Assembly: GCA_945878355.1 (NCBI GenBank)
Contig: CAMCTC010000124.1
Span: 1 to 13,437, forward strand
Source of the DNA: Bordetella parapertussis
GTDB lineage: Bacteria; Pseudomonadota; Gammaproteobacteria; Burkholderiales; Burkholderiaceae_C
Direction: 5' to 3'
Length of the DNA: 13,437 nucleotides
Shown: piece by piece, positions 1 to 7,566 of the stretch
Layout: the number at the start of each line of letters is the position of its first letter
Position numbering within the stretch: the first letter of the stretch is position 1
Notes under the pieces: generated by a model
What the model was told of the DNA's origin: nothing
Database searches by the model: none
The model's input: the letters and a program-made list of their open reading frames with translations, nothing else
Made by a program: the position numbers and the translations under genes

Positions 1-282
1 GCGCATGTCCTGGGTCGCATAGTTGCTCAGCACCACCAGTTTGGGTCGCGGTGCCAAGGCGGCGCCGGCTCGGATCACGCCAAGACCTGATCCGGTCTTG
101 AGAAAGATGTCGATGATCACCAGGTCGACCGGATTCTCGGGCTGGGTCAGCCATTGCACAGCGGTCGACTCTTCGTCGGCCACGCCCACGACTTTGACCG
201 GACTGATTTCTTCCAGCGTGGCGATCAGGTTCTCCCGGATGACCAGGCTGTCTTCGACGATGTAGGTCTTGAGCTGGCGCAT
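1..282 (-). CDS. Response regulator receiver (CheY-like) protein, 3' end cut by window edge
   Basis: The 94 visible codons form the first part of a response regulator receiver domain, which takes a phosphoryl group from a sensor histidine kinase. The acidic pair E10-D11 follows a short hydrophobic first strand (TYIVED). D58, in the strand VIIDIF, is the expected phospho-acceptor. S86, in VVLSNYA, fits the conserved Ser/Thr position. The later conserved lysine and any output domain lie beyond base 1, so it cannot be said whether this is a stand-alone receiver or a DNA-binding regulator. The ATG at 282 was chosen because GGAGG lies 11 bases upstream (294-298 on this strand) and the CheY-type start normally falls here. 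The gene is divergent from the ABC importer operon that begins at 571. A regulatory link is possible but unproven. Confidence 0.85.
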   Translation of the reverse strand, partial: MRQLKTYIVEDSLVIRENLIATLEEISPVKVVGVADEESTAVQWLTQPENPVDLVIIDIFLKTGSGLGVIRAGAALAPRPKLVVLSNYATQDMR

Positions 283-293
283 GGGCAGCGTTT

Positions 294-300
294 CCTCCCT
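294..300 (-). promoter_or_regulatory. Ribosome binding site of the response regulator
   Basis: On the minus strand this reads AGGGAGG, a strong Shine-Dalgarno match 11 bases before the ATG at 282. It supports that start. Confidence 0.6.
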
Positions 301-389
301 GGATAGTGGTTTGGGTCAGTGCTGCGGACTGTGATCTCGGCGCCTAATGTCTGTTCAGATCGAGCAGCGCGCGAAGATGCCACTGTGCG

Positions 390-413
390 CGATGGCGCCG
401 CCTCGCGCCATCG
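390..413. repeat. Perfect 9-bp inverted repeat with 6-base loop
   Basis: CGATGGCGC (390-398) and GCGCCATCG (405-413) are exact reverse complements around the loop CGCCTC. The stem is GC-rich and stable. No T-run follows on either strand, so it does not look like an intrinsic terminator. Its place in the middle of a divergent promoter region would suit an operator or an mRNA leader structure. Function is unknown. Confidence 0.55.
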
Positions 414-561
414 GCCGATGCTGCGTCCGCTTGTAGGACAGAGACTACAGCGCCGCGCTGCCAGGCTTCGGGTCGCATTCTTCAGCCTACGAGGTCAACC
501 CCGATAGCCGGACCGGATGGCAGGCCTTAGCATCTCGGGTTTGCCACGCACCAGCTTCTCC

Positions 562-567
562 GGAGAA
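562..567 (+). promoter_or_regulatory. Ribosome binding site deciding the start of the substrate-binding protein
   Basis: GGAGAA lies just before the ATG at 571, with GGAG five bases upstream. The upstream ATG at 517 would add 18 residues in front of the twin-arginine motif, which is less plausible. Confidence 0.5.
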
Positions 568-570
568 TTC

Positions 571-2163
571 ATGCACCCATCCAATCGTCGCAACTTTCTG
601 AGCCAGGCCGGCCTGCTGGGCGCTGGCAGCTTGTTCGGCATCCCGTTTGACCTTGCCGCCCAGGCCGCCAAGGGCGGCGTGCTGGTGATCGGCACGACCC
701 AGAAGCCGCGCCATCTGAATTCAGCAGTGCAGAGCGGCATCGCAACGATGTTCCCGGCGGCGCAGCTTTTCGCGTCGCCGCTGCGAATGGGCGCTGACTG
801 GAAGCCGCAGCCTTTCCTGGCCGAGCGCTGGGAGCTGTCGCCCGACAATCGCAGCGTGATGCTGCAGTTGCGCAAGAACGCGGTCTTTCACGACGGCAAG
901 CCGATCACGGCCGAGGACATCAAGTTCTCGATCGAGACGGTGCGTGACAACCACCCGTTCAAGTCGATGTATGCGCCAGTCAATGCGGTGACGATCAGCG
1001 ACACCCACACTGCGGTGGTTCGTCTGTCCGAGCCTCACCCAGCGCTGCTGCTGGCCTTGTCGACCTCGCTGACACCGATCCTGCCCAAGCACATCTTCGG
1101 CGACGGCACCGACCCCAAGGTCCACCCACGCAACGCCAGCCCAGTCGGCTCTGGACCGTTCAAACTGGTCGAGTTCAAGCCCGGCGAGCACATCGTGATG
1201 GAGCGCTTTGACCGATTCTTCTTGAAGGACTTGCCGCGCTTGGACCGCATCATCATCAAGGAGTACAAGGACCCGTCCAGCCTGTTGCTGGCTTTCGAGC
1301 GCGGTGAGATCGACGTGCACCAGGGCATCGGTGATCCGCGCGATCTGGCCCGGGCTCGCAAGATCCCAGGGGTGCAATTGGTCGAGAGCGCTGGCCCGGC
1401 GATCGGTCCGCTGCTGTGGTTGGCCTTCAACACCAAGAACCCCAAGCTCTCGGACAAACGGGTGCGCCAGGCCATCAGCTACGCGATCGACCGCAAGTTC
1501 ATCCTTGATTCGCTGCTGGGTGGCTTGCACAAGGCCAGCACGGGGCCGATCGCCTCGGGCAGCCCGCTGTACAGCGCCGATGTCGAGAAATACGCGCTCA
1601 ACCTCGCCAAGGCAACGCAGTTGCTAGACGCCGCAGGCCTCAAACCCGGCGCCAATGGCATCCGGCTGTCTCTGGAGGTCGACACCATCCCGGGGTCTAG
1701 CGAGCTCAAGACCATCCAGGAGTACCTCAAACCCGCGCTGGCCAAGGTCGGCATCGAGGTCGCGGTGCGGGCGTCGCCCGACTTCCCGACCTGGGCTCGG
1801 CGTGTCGCTTCGCAGCAGTTCGAGATGACGATGGATTCGGTCTGGAACTGGGGCGACCCTGTGATTGGTGTGCATCGCACCTGGCTGTCGAGCAACATCA
1901 AGCCGGGCGTGATCTGGTCCAACACCCAGAGCTACAGCAACCCCAAGGTGGATGAACTGCTTGCCGCCGCCGGCAAGGAGATGGATGCGTCCAAGCGCAA
2001 GTCACAGTACAAGGAAGCACAGAAGTTGATCGTCGACGACTGCCCGGTCGCTTTTCTGGTGGAGCCAGTGGTCGTCGAGGGCTACCACGGCAAAGTGAAA
2101 AACCCGCCGCGCGGCATCTGGGGCCTGACCGACGCAGCGGTCGACGTCAGCATCAAGGCCTGA
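571..2163 (+). CDS. ABC transporter substrate-binding protein, family 5 (peptide/nickel type), Tat-exported
   Basis: This 530-residue protein is the periplasmic receptor of the importer encoded downstream. The family 5 solute-binding fold (DppA/OppA/NikA relatives) is recognised from the N-terminal block with LRKNAVFHDGKPITAEDIKF near residues 91-110, the later LLWLAFNTKNPKLSDKRVRQA segment and the usual length of about 500-550. The N-terminus carries a twin-arginine signal: R6-R7-N-F-L, a hydrophobic glycine-rich stretch, then a likely AQA cleavage site near residue 32. This implies folded export through Tat. The frame is open back to an ATG at 517. I chose the ATG at 571 because GGAG (562-565) precedes it and the signal peptide then begins normally. 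A 22-base gap leads to the first permease. The ligand could be a dipeptide, an oligopeptide, glutathione or another small molecule; the sequence does not decide. Confidence 0.9.
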   Translation: MHPSNRRNFLSQAGLLGAGSLFGIPFDLAAQAAKGGVLVIGTTQKPRHLNSAVQSGIATMFPAAQLFASPLRMGADWKPQPFLAERWELSPDNRSVMLQLRKNAVFHDGKPITAEDIKFSIETVRDNHPFKSMYAPVNAVTISDTHTAVVRLSEPHPALLLALSTSLTPILPKHIFGDGTDPKVHPRNASPVGSGPFKLVEFKPGEHIVMERFDRFFLKDLPRLDRIIIKEYKDPSSLLLAFERGEIDVHQGIGDPRDLARARKIPGVQLVESAGPAIGPLLWLAFNTKNPKLSDKRVRQAISYAIDRKFILDSLLGGLHKASTGPIASGSPLYSADVEKYALNLAKATQLLDAAGLKPGANGIRLSLEVDTIPGSSELKTIQEYLKPALAKVGIEVAVRASPDFPTWARRVASQQFEMTMDSVWNWGDPVIGVHRTWLSSNIKPGVIWSNTQSYSNPKVDELLAAAGKEMDASKRKSQYKEAQKLIVDDCPVAFLVEPVVVEGYHGKVKNPPRGIWGLTDAAVDVSIKA

Positions 2164-2185
2164 GGGCCACGGGTCGGACGTCGCG

Positions 2186-3163
2186 ATGCGAAGCTTGGCG
2201 CTGATCCTTCGCCGTCTGGCACTGGCCTTCGGGTTGGTGCTGGCCGTGCTAGCGGTCAACTTCACGTTGATCCACGCCGCGCCCGGCGACCCGGCGCAGG
2301 TGATCGCCGGCGAGATGGGCGGTGCCGACGAGGCGGCGATGGCCAGCATCCGCAAGAACTACGGGCTGGACCGCCCGCTGCCCGAGCAATTCTTCACCTA
2401 CATCGGCAGGAGTCTTCGCGGCGACCTGGGCTTGAGCTATACCTACAACCGCCCGGTCATCGAGCTGATCCTTGACCGGCTCTGGCCCACGGTGCTGCTG
2501 GTGCTGACCGCGCTGCTGGGTGCGATCTTTTTCGGCACCTTGCTGGGGGTGCTGGCATCGCGCAAGCCCGACAGCCTGCGCAGTGCTGCGGTCACCGTGC
2601 TGTCGCTGGTGGGCTACTCGATGCCTGTATTCTGGACCGGCATCTTGCTGGTGATCCTGTTCGGCAAGGTCTGGCCGATCATGCCTATCGCCGGCATGCG
2701 CGACGTTCGCAGCCTCGGCGCGACGGGCTGGGCCAACGCGCTGGACGTCGCCCACCACCTGGTGTTGCCGGCGCTGACGCTGGGCATCATCTACTTGGCG
2801 CAGTACAGCCGCTTGGCGCGCACCAGCATGCTCGAGGTGCTGGGCTCGGACTACATCCGCACTGCACGCGCCAAGGGTTTGTCGGACGCGGTGGTCACTT
2901 TCAAGCACGCCTTGCGCAACGCGCTGATGCCCATCGTCACGGTGGCCGGACTGCAGTTCGGCAACCTGATCTCGGGCGCTGTGCTGGTCGAGACGGTGTT
3001 CTCCTGGCCTGGCATGGGCACGCTGGCGCTAGACGCGATCCTCGGTCGCGACTACCCCACATTGCTCGGCGTGCTGACCTTCTCGGCGCTGCTGGTGATC
3101 GTGGCCAACCTGCTGACCGACCTGAGCTACCGCTGGATCGACCCGCGATTGCGCGGTTCTTGA
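2186..3163 (+). CDS. ABC transporter permease, DppB/OppB type
   Basis: This 325-residue inner-membrane protein is one half of the transmembrane channel of the importer. It has the standard layout of the DppB family: an N-terminal membrane helix (about residues 9-31) followed by the APGDP motif, a soluble periplasmic segment including NYGLDRPLPEQF, then five further hydrophobic segments. The cytoplasmic EAA-type coupling loop is visible as DYIRTARAKGL, followed by HALRNALMPIVT at about residues 225-255. This loop docks onto the ATPases. The C-terminus DLSYRWIDPRLR is typical of the family. Length matches DppB (about 340). The gene follows the binding protein after 22 bases, with only a weak GGA-type ribosome site, so it is probably on the same transcript. 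Confidence 0.93.
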   Translation: MRSLALILRRLALAFGLVLAVLAVNFTLIHAAPGDPAQVIAGEMGGADEAAMASIRKNYGLDRPLPEQFFTYIGRSLRGDLGLSYTYNRPVIELILDRLWPTVLLVLTALLGAIFFGTLLGVLASRKPDSLRSAAVTVLSLVGYSMPVFWTGILLVILFGKVWPIMPIAGMRDVRSLGATGWANALDVAHHLVLPALTLGIIYLAQYSRLARTSMLEVLGSDYIRTARAKGLSDAVVTFKHALRNALMPIVTVAGLQFGNLISGAVLVETVFSWPGMGTLALDAILGRDYPTLLGVLTFSALLVIVANLLTDLSYRWIDPRLRGS

Positions 3164-3174
3164 CGAAGTCCTCG

Positions 3175-4059
3175 ATGACGACCACCGAATCCCAACAGCC
3201 CGCTGCGCTGGAGGCCATGTCGCTCTGGCGTGAGGCCTGGCGCGTTTTCTGCAGCAACAAGGCCGCGATTCTCGGGCTGGGCCTGCTCGTTGCCATCGTG
3301 CTGGTGATGCTGTTCGGGCCGACGCTGTATGGCGTCGCGCCCTTCGACATCGTCGCGCCGCCCTTCACCGAGCCCTTCATGCTGCCGAGTGTCTGGCTAG
3401 GCACCGACTACCTGGGCCGCGACGTGCTGGCCGGCATGCTGGTGGGCGGGCGCGTGACGCTGCTGGTCGGTCTGGCGGCGGCGACTGTGGCGGTGAGCAT
3501 CGGCGTGACGGTCGGCGCGCTGGCGGGCTACTTCGGTGGCGCGGTCGACACTGCGCTGTCGCGATTGATCGAGTTGTTCCAGGTGCTGCCGGCGCTGCTG
3601 TTCGCGATGGTGCTCGTCACGCTGTTCACACCTTCACTGCAGGTGGTGGTGTTCGCGATCGGCATCGTCGCCTGGACCGGCACCGCGCGGCTGGCGCGCG
3701 CCGAGTTCATGCGGCTGCGCCACCTTGAATATGCCAACGCGGCGCGGGCGATGGGCGCTGGCCACCTGCGGCTGATGCTGCGCGAGATCCTGCCCAATGC
3801 GCTGCCGCCGTTGATCGTCTCAGCTTCGTTGATCGTCGGCTCAGCAATCCTGTTCGAAGCGGGCCTGAGCTTTCTCGGTCTGTCGGACGCCAACGTGATG
3901 AGCTGGGGCATGATGATCGGCGGCAATCGCCGAAACGTGCTGGAGTGCTGGTGGGCTGTGACCTTTCCCGGCGCGGCGATCTTCCTGACGGTGCTGTCGG
4001 TCAGTCTGATCGGCGACGGCCTGAACGACGCTTTCAACCCCAAGCTGCGCCTGCGATGA
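3175..4059 (+). CDS. ABC transporter permease, DppC/OppC type
   Basis: This is the second channel subunit, 294 residues from the ATG at 3175. Family hallmarks are the cytoplasmic N-terminal segment [18 protein letters not shown], a first membrane helix, the motif [19 protein letters not shown], a multi-helix core and the EAA-type loop with [11 protein letters not shown] and [11 protein letters not shown]. The C-terminus [14 protein letters not shown] is also characteristic. An alternative TTG start at 3160 would overlap the previous stop by four bases (TTGA) and add five residues; I prefer the ATG, which has GAAG six bases upstream. Both choices imply translational coupling. The stop overlaps the next start as ATGA. 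Confidence 0.92.
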   Translation: MTTTESQQPAALEAMSLWREAWRVFCSNKAAILGLGLLVAIVLVMLFGPTLYGVAPFDIVAPPFTEPFMLPSVWLGTDYLGRDVLAGMLVGGRVTLLVGLAAATVAVSIGVTVGALAGYFGGAVDTALSRLIELFQVLPALLFAMVLVTLFTPSLQVVVFAIGIVAWTGTARLARAEFMRLRHLEYANAARAMGAGHLRLMLREILPNALPPLIVSASLIVGSAILFEAGLSFLGLSDANVMSWGMMIGGNRRNVLECWWAVTFPGAAIFLTVLSVSLIGDGLNDAFNPKLRLR

Positions 4060-5072
4060 ATGCCGCGATGACTGAATTGCCGCTGCTGTCGGTCGAAGGC
4101 CTGGGCGTCGAGTTCCGCACCCGGAGCGGCGTCGCCCGCGTGCTCGACGAGGTGAGTTTCACGCTGGCGCGCGGCGAGACGCTGGCCGTGGTCGGTGAGT
4201 CGGGCTGCGGCAAGAGCGTTACCGCTCTGGCGATCATGCGCTTGATCCCTCAGCCGCCGGGGCGCATCGCTTCGGGTCGGCTGATGTTCGACGGCCGTGA
4301 CCTGCTGTCGCTGCCAGAACCCGAGATGCGCCAGGTACGTGGCAACCGGATCGCGATGATTTTCCAGGAGCCGATGACCTCGTTGAACCCGGCTTTCACG
4401 GTTGGCGACCAGATTGCCGAGAGCTTGCGGCTGCACCAGGGCCTGAACCGCAAGCAGGCGCTGGAGCGCGCTGCCGAGATGCTGGACGCGGTGCACATCG
4501 CCGCGCCTCGACGTCGGGTTCACGAGTACCCGCACCAGTTCTCGGGCGGCATGCGACAGCGGGTGATGATCGCGCTCGCACTGGCCTGCCAGCCCGACCT
4601 GCTGATCGCTGACGAGCCGACCACGGCGCTCGATGTCACGGTGCAGGCGCAGATCTTCGACCTGATCGCCGAACTGCGCGAAGCGTCCGCCACCAAGCAA
4701 GGCACCGCGGTGATGCTGATCACCCATGACATGGGCGCGGTCGCCGAGATGGCCGACCGGGTGGTCGTGATGTACGCCGGACGGGTGGTTGAGACGGGCA
4801 GCGTGGTCGAGATCCTCGAGTCGCCGCAACACCCTTACACCCGCGGTCTGATCGCCTGCGCGCCGGGCCGGCGAACAGCGGTGCCGGGACAAGCGCTCGA
4901 GGAGATTCCAGGCACCGTGCCCTCGTTGCTCGAGCGTGGCGCGGGCTGCATGTTTGCCGAGCGCTGCGCCAGCGCGATGCCGCGCTGCAGCAGCGCCTTG
5001 CCGCCGCCAACGCTGCTGGGGCCGTCGCGCAGCGTGCAGTGCTGGCTGCATGTTGAGGGAGGGCCGGCATGA
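4056..5072 (+). CDS. ABC transporter ATPase, DppD/OppD type
   Basis: This 338-residue cytoplasmic ATPase is one of two that power the importer. In order it shows Walker A GESGCGKS (47-54), the Q-loop FQEP with Q104, the signature SGGMRQ (163-168), Walker B LLIADEP with D186 and E187, and the switch histidine H224 in ITHD. The C-terminal oligopeptide/dipeptide domain has HPYTRGL near 259-265, then cysteines C298, C304, C311 and C329. That spacing is seen across the family and has been reported to bind an iron-sulphur cluster in some members. The frame extends upstream to 3945, but the ATG at 4056 gives the ATGA overlap with the permease and a normal N-terminus. All catalytic motifs are intact. 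Confidence 0.95.
   Translation: MNAAMTELPLLSVEGLGVEFRTRSGVARVLDEVSFTLARGETLAVVGESGCGKSVTALAIMRLIPQPPGRIASGRLMFDGRDLLSLPEPEMRQVRGNRIAMIFQEPMTSLNPAFTVGDQIAESLRLHQGLNRKQALERAAEMLDAVHIAAPRRRVHEYPHQFSGGMRQRVMIALALACQPDLLIADEPTTALDVTVQAQIFDLIAELREASATKQGTAVMLITHDMGAVAEMADRVVVMYAGRVVETGSVVEILESPQHPYTRGLIACAPGRRTAVPGQALEEIPGTVPSLLERGAGCMFAERCASAMPRCSSALPPPTLLGPSRSVQCWLHVEGGPA
5056..5062 (+). promoter_or_regulatory. Strong internal ribosome binding site before the second ATPase
   Basis: AGGGAGG sits six bases before the ATG at 5069, inside the last codons of the first ATPase gene. It is the clearest ribosome site in the operon and fixes the start of the next gene. Confidence 0.6.
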
Positions 5073-6079
5073 GCACCGGGACAGACGTGCTGCTGTCGGT
5101 GCAGGACCTGAAGGTCCACTTTGCCGTCGGCGGCGGACTGTTCGGCGCTCGCGGCGCGGTCAAGGCGGTCGACGGCGTGAGTTTCGAGGTCAGACGCGGC
5201 AGCACTTTCGGCATCGTCGGCGAGAGCGGTTCGGGCAAGAGCAGCATCGCGCTGGCCGTGATGCGACTGGTCAGGATCAGCGCCGGGCGGGTGAGCTTGG
5301 GTGACACCGAGATCAGCGCGCTGGAAGGTGACGCACTGCGGTGTGAGCGTCGACGTTTCCAGATGGTGTTCCAGGACCCCTACGCGTCGCTGAACCCGCG
5401 CAAGCGCGCCGGCGACGCCATTCTCGATGCGCTCAATTTGATGGATGTCGGCGACCCGGCGGGCCGGCCCGATAGGGCGCGCGAGTTGTTCCTGCAGACG
5501 GGGCTGCGGCCCGAGCAGTTGATGCTGTTCCCGCACCAGTTCTCAGGTGGCCAGCGCCAGCGAATCGTGCTGGCGCGGGCGCTGGCGGCGCGACCCGAGT
5601 TGGTGGTCTGCGACGAGCCGGTCTCAGCGCTGGACGTCGCGATCCAGGCCCAGATGCTCAACCTGATGCTGCGCTTGCAGCAGGAGTTCGGGCTGACCTA
5701 TCTGTTCATCTCGCACGACCTGGGCGTGGTGCGCCACATGTGTGACGAGGTCGCAGTGATGTACCTCGGAAGGATCGTCGAGCGCGCCGGTCGCGACGCG
5801 CTGTTTGAACGGCCACTTCATCCCTACACGCTGGCGCTGTGGTCAGCCGCGCCTTCGTTCGACCCGCGCGAGCGTGGCCGAGGTCGCCGCATCCGGCTTC
5901 AAGGCGAGCCGCCCAGCCCGGTGGATGTGCCTGCAGGTTGCCGCTTTGCTGGCCGCTGTCCACATGCACAAGCGCAGTGCAGAGAGTTTGAGCCCGAATT
6001 GCGTGAGCTGGCAGGAGGTCATTGGGTGGCTTGCCACCGGGTCGGCGACGACGGCGTGCCGCAATACCCGCTGAGCTGA
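5069..6079 (+). CDS. ABC transporter ATPase, DppF/OppF type
   Basis: This is the second ATPase of the importer, 336 residues, expected to pair with the preceding one as a heterodimer. It has Walker A GESGSGKS (51-58), the Q-loop FQDP with Q102, the signature SGGQRQ (159-164), Walker B LVVCDEP with D182 and E183, and H216 in [12 protein letters not shown] after the Q-loop is typical of the OppF/DppF branch. The C-terminal domain carries HPYTLAL (251-257) and the cysteine set C291, C297, C304 and C322. It overlaps the previous gene by four bases (ATGA). It is the last gene of the operon: the next gene is convergent, ending 44 bases away, and no T-tailed terminator is visible between them. Confidence 0.95.
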   Translation: MSTGTDVLLSVQDLKVHFAVGGGLFGARGAVKAVDGVSFEVRRGSTFGIVGESGSGKSSIALAVMRLVRISAGRVSLGDTEISALEGDALRCERRRFQMVFQDPYASLNPRKRAGDAILDALNLMDVGDPAGRPDRARELFLQTGLRPEQLMLFPHQFSGGQRQRIVLARALAARPELVVCDEPVSALDVAIQAQMLNLMLRLQQEFGLTYLFISHDLGVVRHMCDEVAVMYLGRIVERAGRDALFERPLHPYTLALWSAAPSFDPRERGRGRRIRLQGEPPSPVDVPAGCRFAGRCPHAQAQCREFEPELRELAGGHWVACHRVGDDGVPQYPLS

Positions 6080-6123
6080 TCCTGGCCGACGGGGCGCGAG
6101 CGACGTCGACTGGTCTGTGTCGC

Positions 6124-6510
6124 TCAGGCGCGCTGGTTCACCAGCACGCTTTGAAGGTAATCGATCGAACGTGCGATTCGCATGGTTTCTTCGGCCGGCA
6201 GTTGGCGAATCACCTCGCCGCTGTTCGGGTTGACCACACGCAAGACGCTGTGGCCGGTGCCGGATTCGACACTGAAGGACAACGATCGGCCTACCGATTT
6301 GACAAAATCTTCGATGCGCCGAGCCGCTTGGTCCACGACTTCCCGGCTGGGCGCAGTGCTCTGCTCGACCTGAGAAGGCCTGGGCGCCGGCGCCACGGTT
6401 GTGGCGGTCGGCGATGTCACCCTGAGCGCGGCAGACCCGCGATCAGGCAGGGTGCCTGCGGTTTGCATCAGGGCCGGCGTGGCCGTTGCACCTACACTCA
6501 TCGCGCTCAT
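6124..6510 (-). CDS. flaG: FlaG family flagellar protein
   Basis: This 128-residue protein matches the FlaG family. A variable, Ala/Pro/Thr-rich N-terminal half (about 1-55) precedes a conserved C-terminal domain with an amphipathic helix (VVDQAARRIEDFVKSV), a strand (LSFSVES), then VLRVVNPNSGEVIRQLP and AEE at about residues 89-108. The GEV-IRQ-P-EE pattern is the family hallmark. FlaG proteins are small cytoplasmic or filament-associated factors that affect flagellar filament length in some bacteria, and the gene usually lies between flagellin and fliD. Here no other flagellar gene is in view, so it is an orphan within the window. The ATG at 6510 has GAGGA seven bases upstream. It lies 149 bases downstream of the isomerase stop and is probably transcribed on its own. 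Confidence 0.85.
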   Translation of the reverse strand: MSAMSVGATATPALMQTAGTLPDRGSAALRVTSPTATTVAPAPRPSQVEQSTAPSREVVDQAARRIEDFVKSVGRSLSFSVESGTGHSVLRVVNPNSGEVIRQLPAEETMRIARSIDYLQSVLVNQRA

Positions 6511-6517
6511 GTGATGG

Positions 6518-6522
6518 TCCTC
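6518..6522 (-). promoter_or_regulatory. Ribosome binding site of flaG
   Basis: GAGGA on the minus strand, seven bases before the ATG at 6510, supports that start. Confidence 0.5.
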
Positions 6523-6659
6523 GAATGAACATCGCCAGCCTTAGAGCTTGCGTATGGATCGAGGCTACAGGCTAGCTTGTAACGAGACCGCGAAATTTCA
6601 GGCAAAAGCTCTCAAAAAGCTGCGGAATTCAGACTTGAATCTCATCGCCAGACGATTTT

Positions 6660-7478
6660 TCATGGAACGATCTTGGCGGCTTCGCGCAGTTTTCGGGCGA
6701 ATTCAGTGTTTTGCTGCTGTTGCAAGCCTTGACGAATCTGGTCTTTGCTTTGCTCCAGGCTGGGCGCTTTGAAGGGCCGCTTTTCATCGACCTTGAGCAG
6801 GTGCCAGCCTGCTGGGGTCTGGATCGGCGCTGCGGCCACTGCGCCTTGATCCAGGTTGACCATCACGTTGGAGATCGCTGCCATCACCTGGTTCGGCAGC
6901 AACCAGCCCAGGCTGCCGCCCTCGCTCTTGCTGGCGTCGATGGACTTCTCGCGCGCCAGCTTGTCGAACGACTCGCCTTTCTTGGCCCGTGCCAACACCT
7001 CTCGGGCATCGGCTTCGCTCGACAGCACAATGTGGCTGATCCTGTACTGCGAGACATCGCCAAGCGACTTGATCTGGCGATCGTAGTCAGCGCGCAGGGC
7101 CTCATCGGTGATCGGGTTTTTGGCCAAACGGTCTCTCAGCAGCAGTTCGACCAGATGGTTCTGTCGCAGCAGCGTCATCTGCAACTGCGCCTGTGGCTGC
7201 TTGTCGAGCCCGAGTCGCTGCGCCTCCTGTGCCAGCACCTCGCGACCAATCAGCTCGTCCTTGATCATCTGGCGCAGCGCTGGCGAATCCTTGGCCCCCT
7301 GGGAGATGTTGGTGCTCACGAGCAGCTCAAGCAGTCCGTCGCTCAGCGCCGCGCCATTGACCGTGGCCAGCACAGGCGCTTTGGCCTGCGCAAGCACCTG
7401 ACCGGCGAACAATACAGCGCTCAGCGCGATGGCGATGGTTCGCAGCACTGGCTGCAATCTTGTTTTCGTGGTGCTCAT
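6660..7478 (-). CDS. Periplasmic PpiC-type (parvulin) peptidyl-prolyl cis-trans isomerase
   Basis: This 272-residue protein should catalyse cis-trans isomerisation of prolyl bonds, or act as a chaperone, in the periplasm. A Sec signal peptide is visible: basic start, hydrophobic stretch (about 12-29), likely cleavage after VLA or AQA at 30-32. A helical SurA/PrsA-like chaperone segment (about 35-130) follows. The parvulin domain (about 143-236) has ISHIVL (147-152), then FDKLAREKSIDASKSEGG and GWL, and near its end TPAGWHLLKVDE (221-232). A Gln-rich helical tail closes the protein. The frame is open upstream past ATGs at 7616 and 7520. I chose the ATG at 7478 because it places the signal peptide at the N-terminus and has GGAA just upstream, although the ribosome site is weak. 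It lies 88 bases after the giant exoprotein gene on the same strand, suggesting it helps that protein fold or cross the periplasm. Confidence 0.85.
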   Translation of the reverse strand: MSTTKTRLQPVLRTIAIALSAVLFAGQVLAQAKAPVLATVNGAALSDGLLELLVSTNISQGAKDSPALRQMIKDELIGREVLAQEAQRLGLDKQPQAQLQMTLLRQNHLVELLLRDRLAKNPITDEALRADYDRQIKSLGDVSQYRISHIVLSSEADAREVLARAKKGESFDKLAREKSIDASKSEGGSLGWLLPNQVMAAISNVMVNLDQGAVAAAPIQTPAGWHLLKVDEKRPFKAPSLEQSKDQIRQGLQQQQNTEFARKLREAAKIVP

Positions 7479-7566
7479 GACTTGTTCCAGCGATTGAAGA
7501 ATTTTCGAGAATTTTCTCATTTTGGTGGACTGCACGCAGTTCCTAGCAGTCACGCCGATCTTGCCA

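Larger units (their letters stand above)
283..570. other. Divergent intergenic region between response regulator and ABC operon
   Basis: This 288-base gap separates two divergent genes and so should hold both promoters. I could not find a convincing sigma-70 -35/-10 pair for either gene. It contains a perfect 9-bp hairpin (390-413) and a weaker 5-bp dyad, TGTAG/CTACA (432-449), either of which might be an operator. A 62-codon open frame at 319-507 has arginine-rich composition typical of a GC-rich spurious frame, and I do not call it as a gene. Confidence 0.5.

Noticed and set aside
319..507. Possible 62-codon gene upstream of the ABC operon
   Set aside because: Arg-rich composition, no ribosome site, and it contains the 9-bp hairpin. 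It is better seen as intergenic.
721..1530. 269-codon minus-strand frame inside the binding protein gene
   Set aside because: It has low-complexity Gln/Arg/His-rich composition typical of antisense frames in GC-rich genes, and lies wholly within a well-supported family 5 gene.
3528..5051. 507-codon minus-strand frame across the permease and ATPase genes
   Set aside because: It spans two convincing ABC genes with intact motifs. The translated product is Arg/His/Gln-rich without any recognisable domain.
6098..6125. Inverted repeat GAGCGAC/GTCGCTC between the ABC operon and flaG as a bidirectional terminator
   Set aside because: The stem is only 7 bp with a 14-base loop and no T-run on either side. 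Too weak to call.
7479..7566. Hairpins and the doubled GAATTTTC in the gap between the exoprotein and the isomerase as a terminator
   Set aside because: The stems are short (5-6 bp) and no proper U-tract follows in the minus-strand direction, so a transcription stop is not supported.
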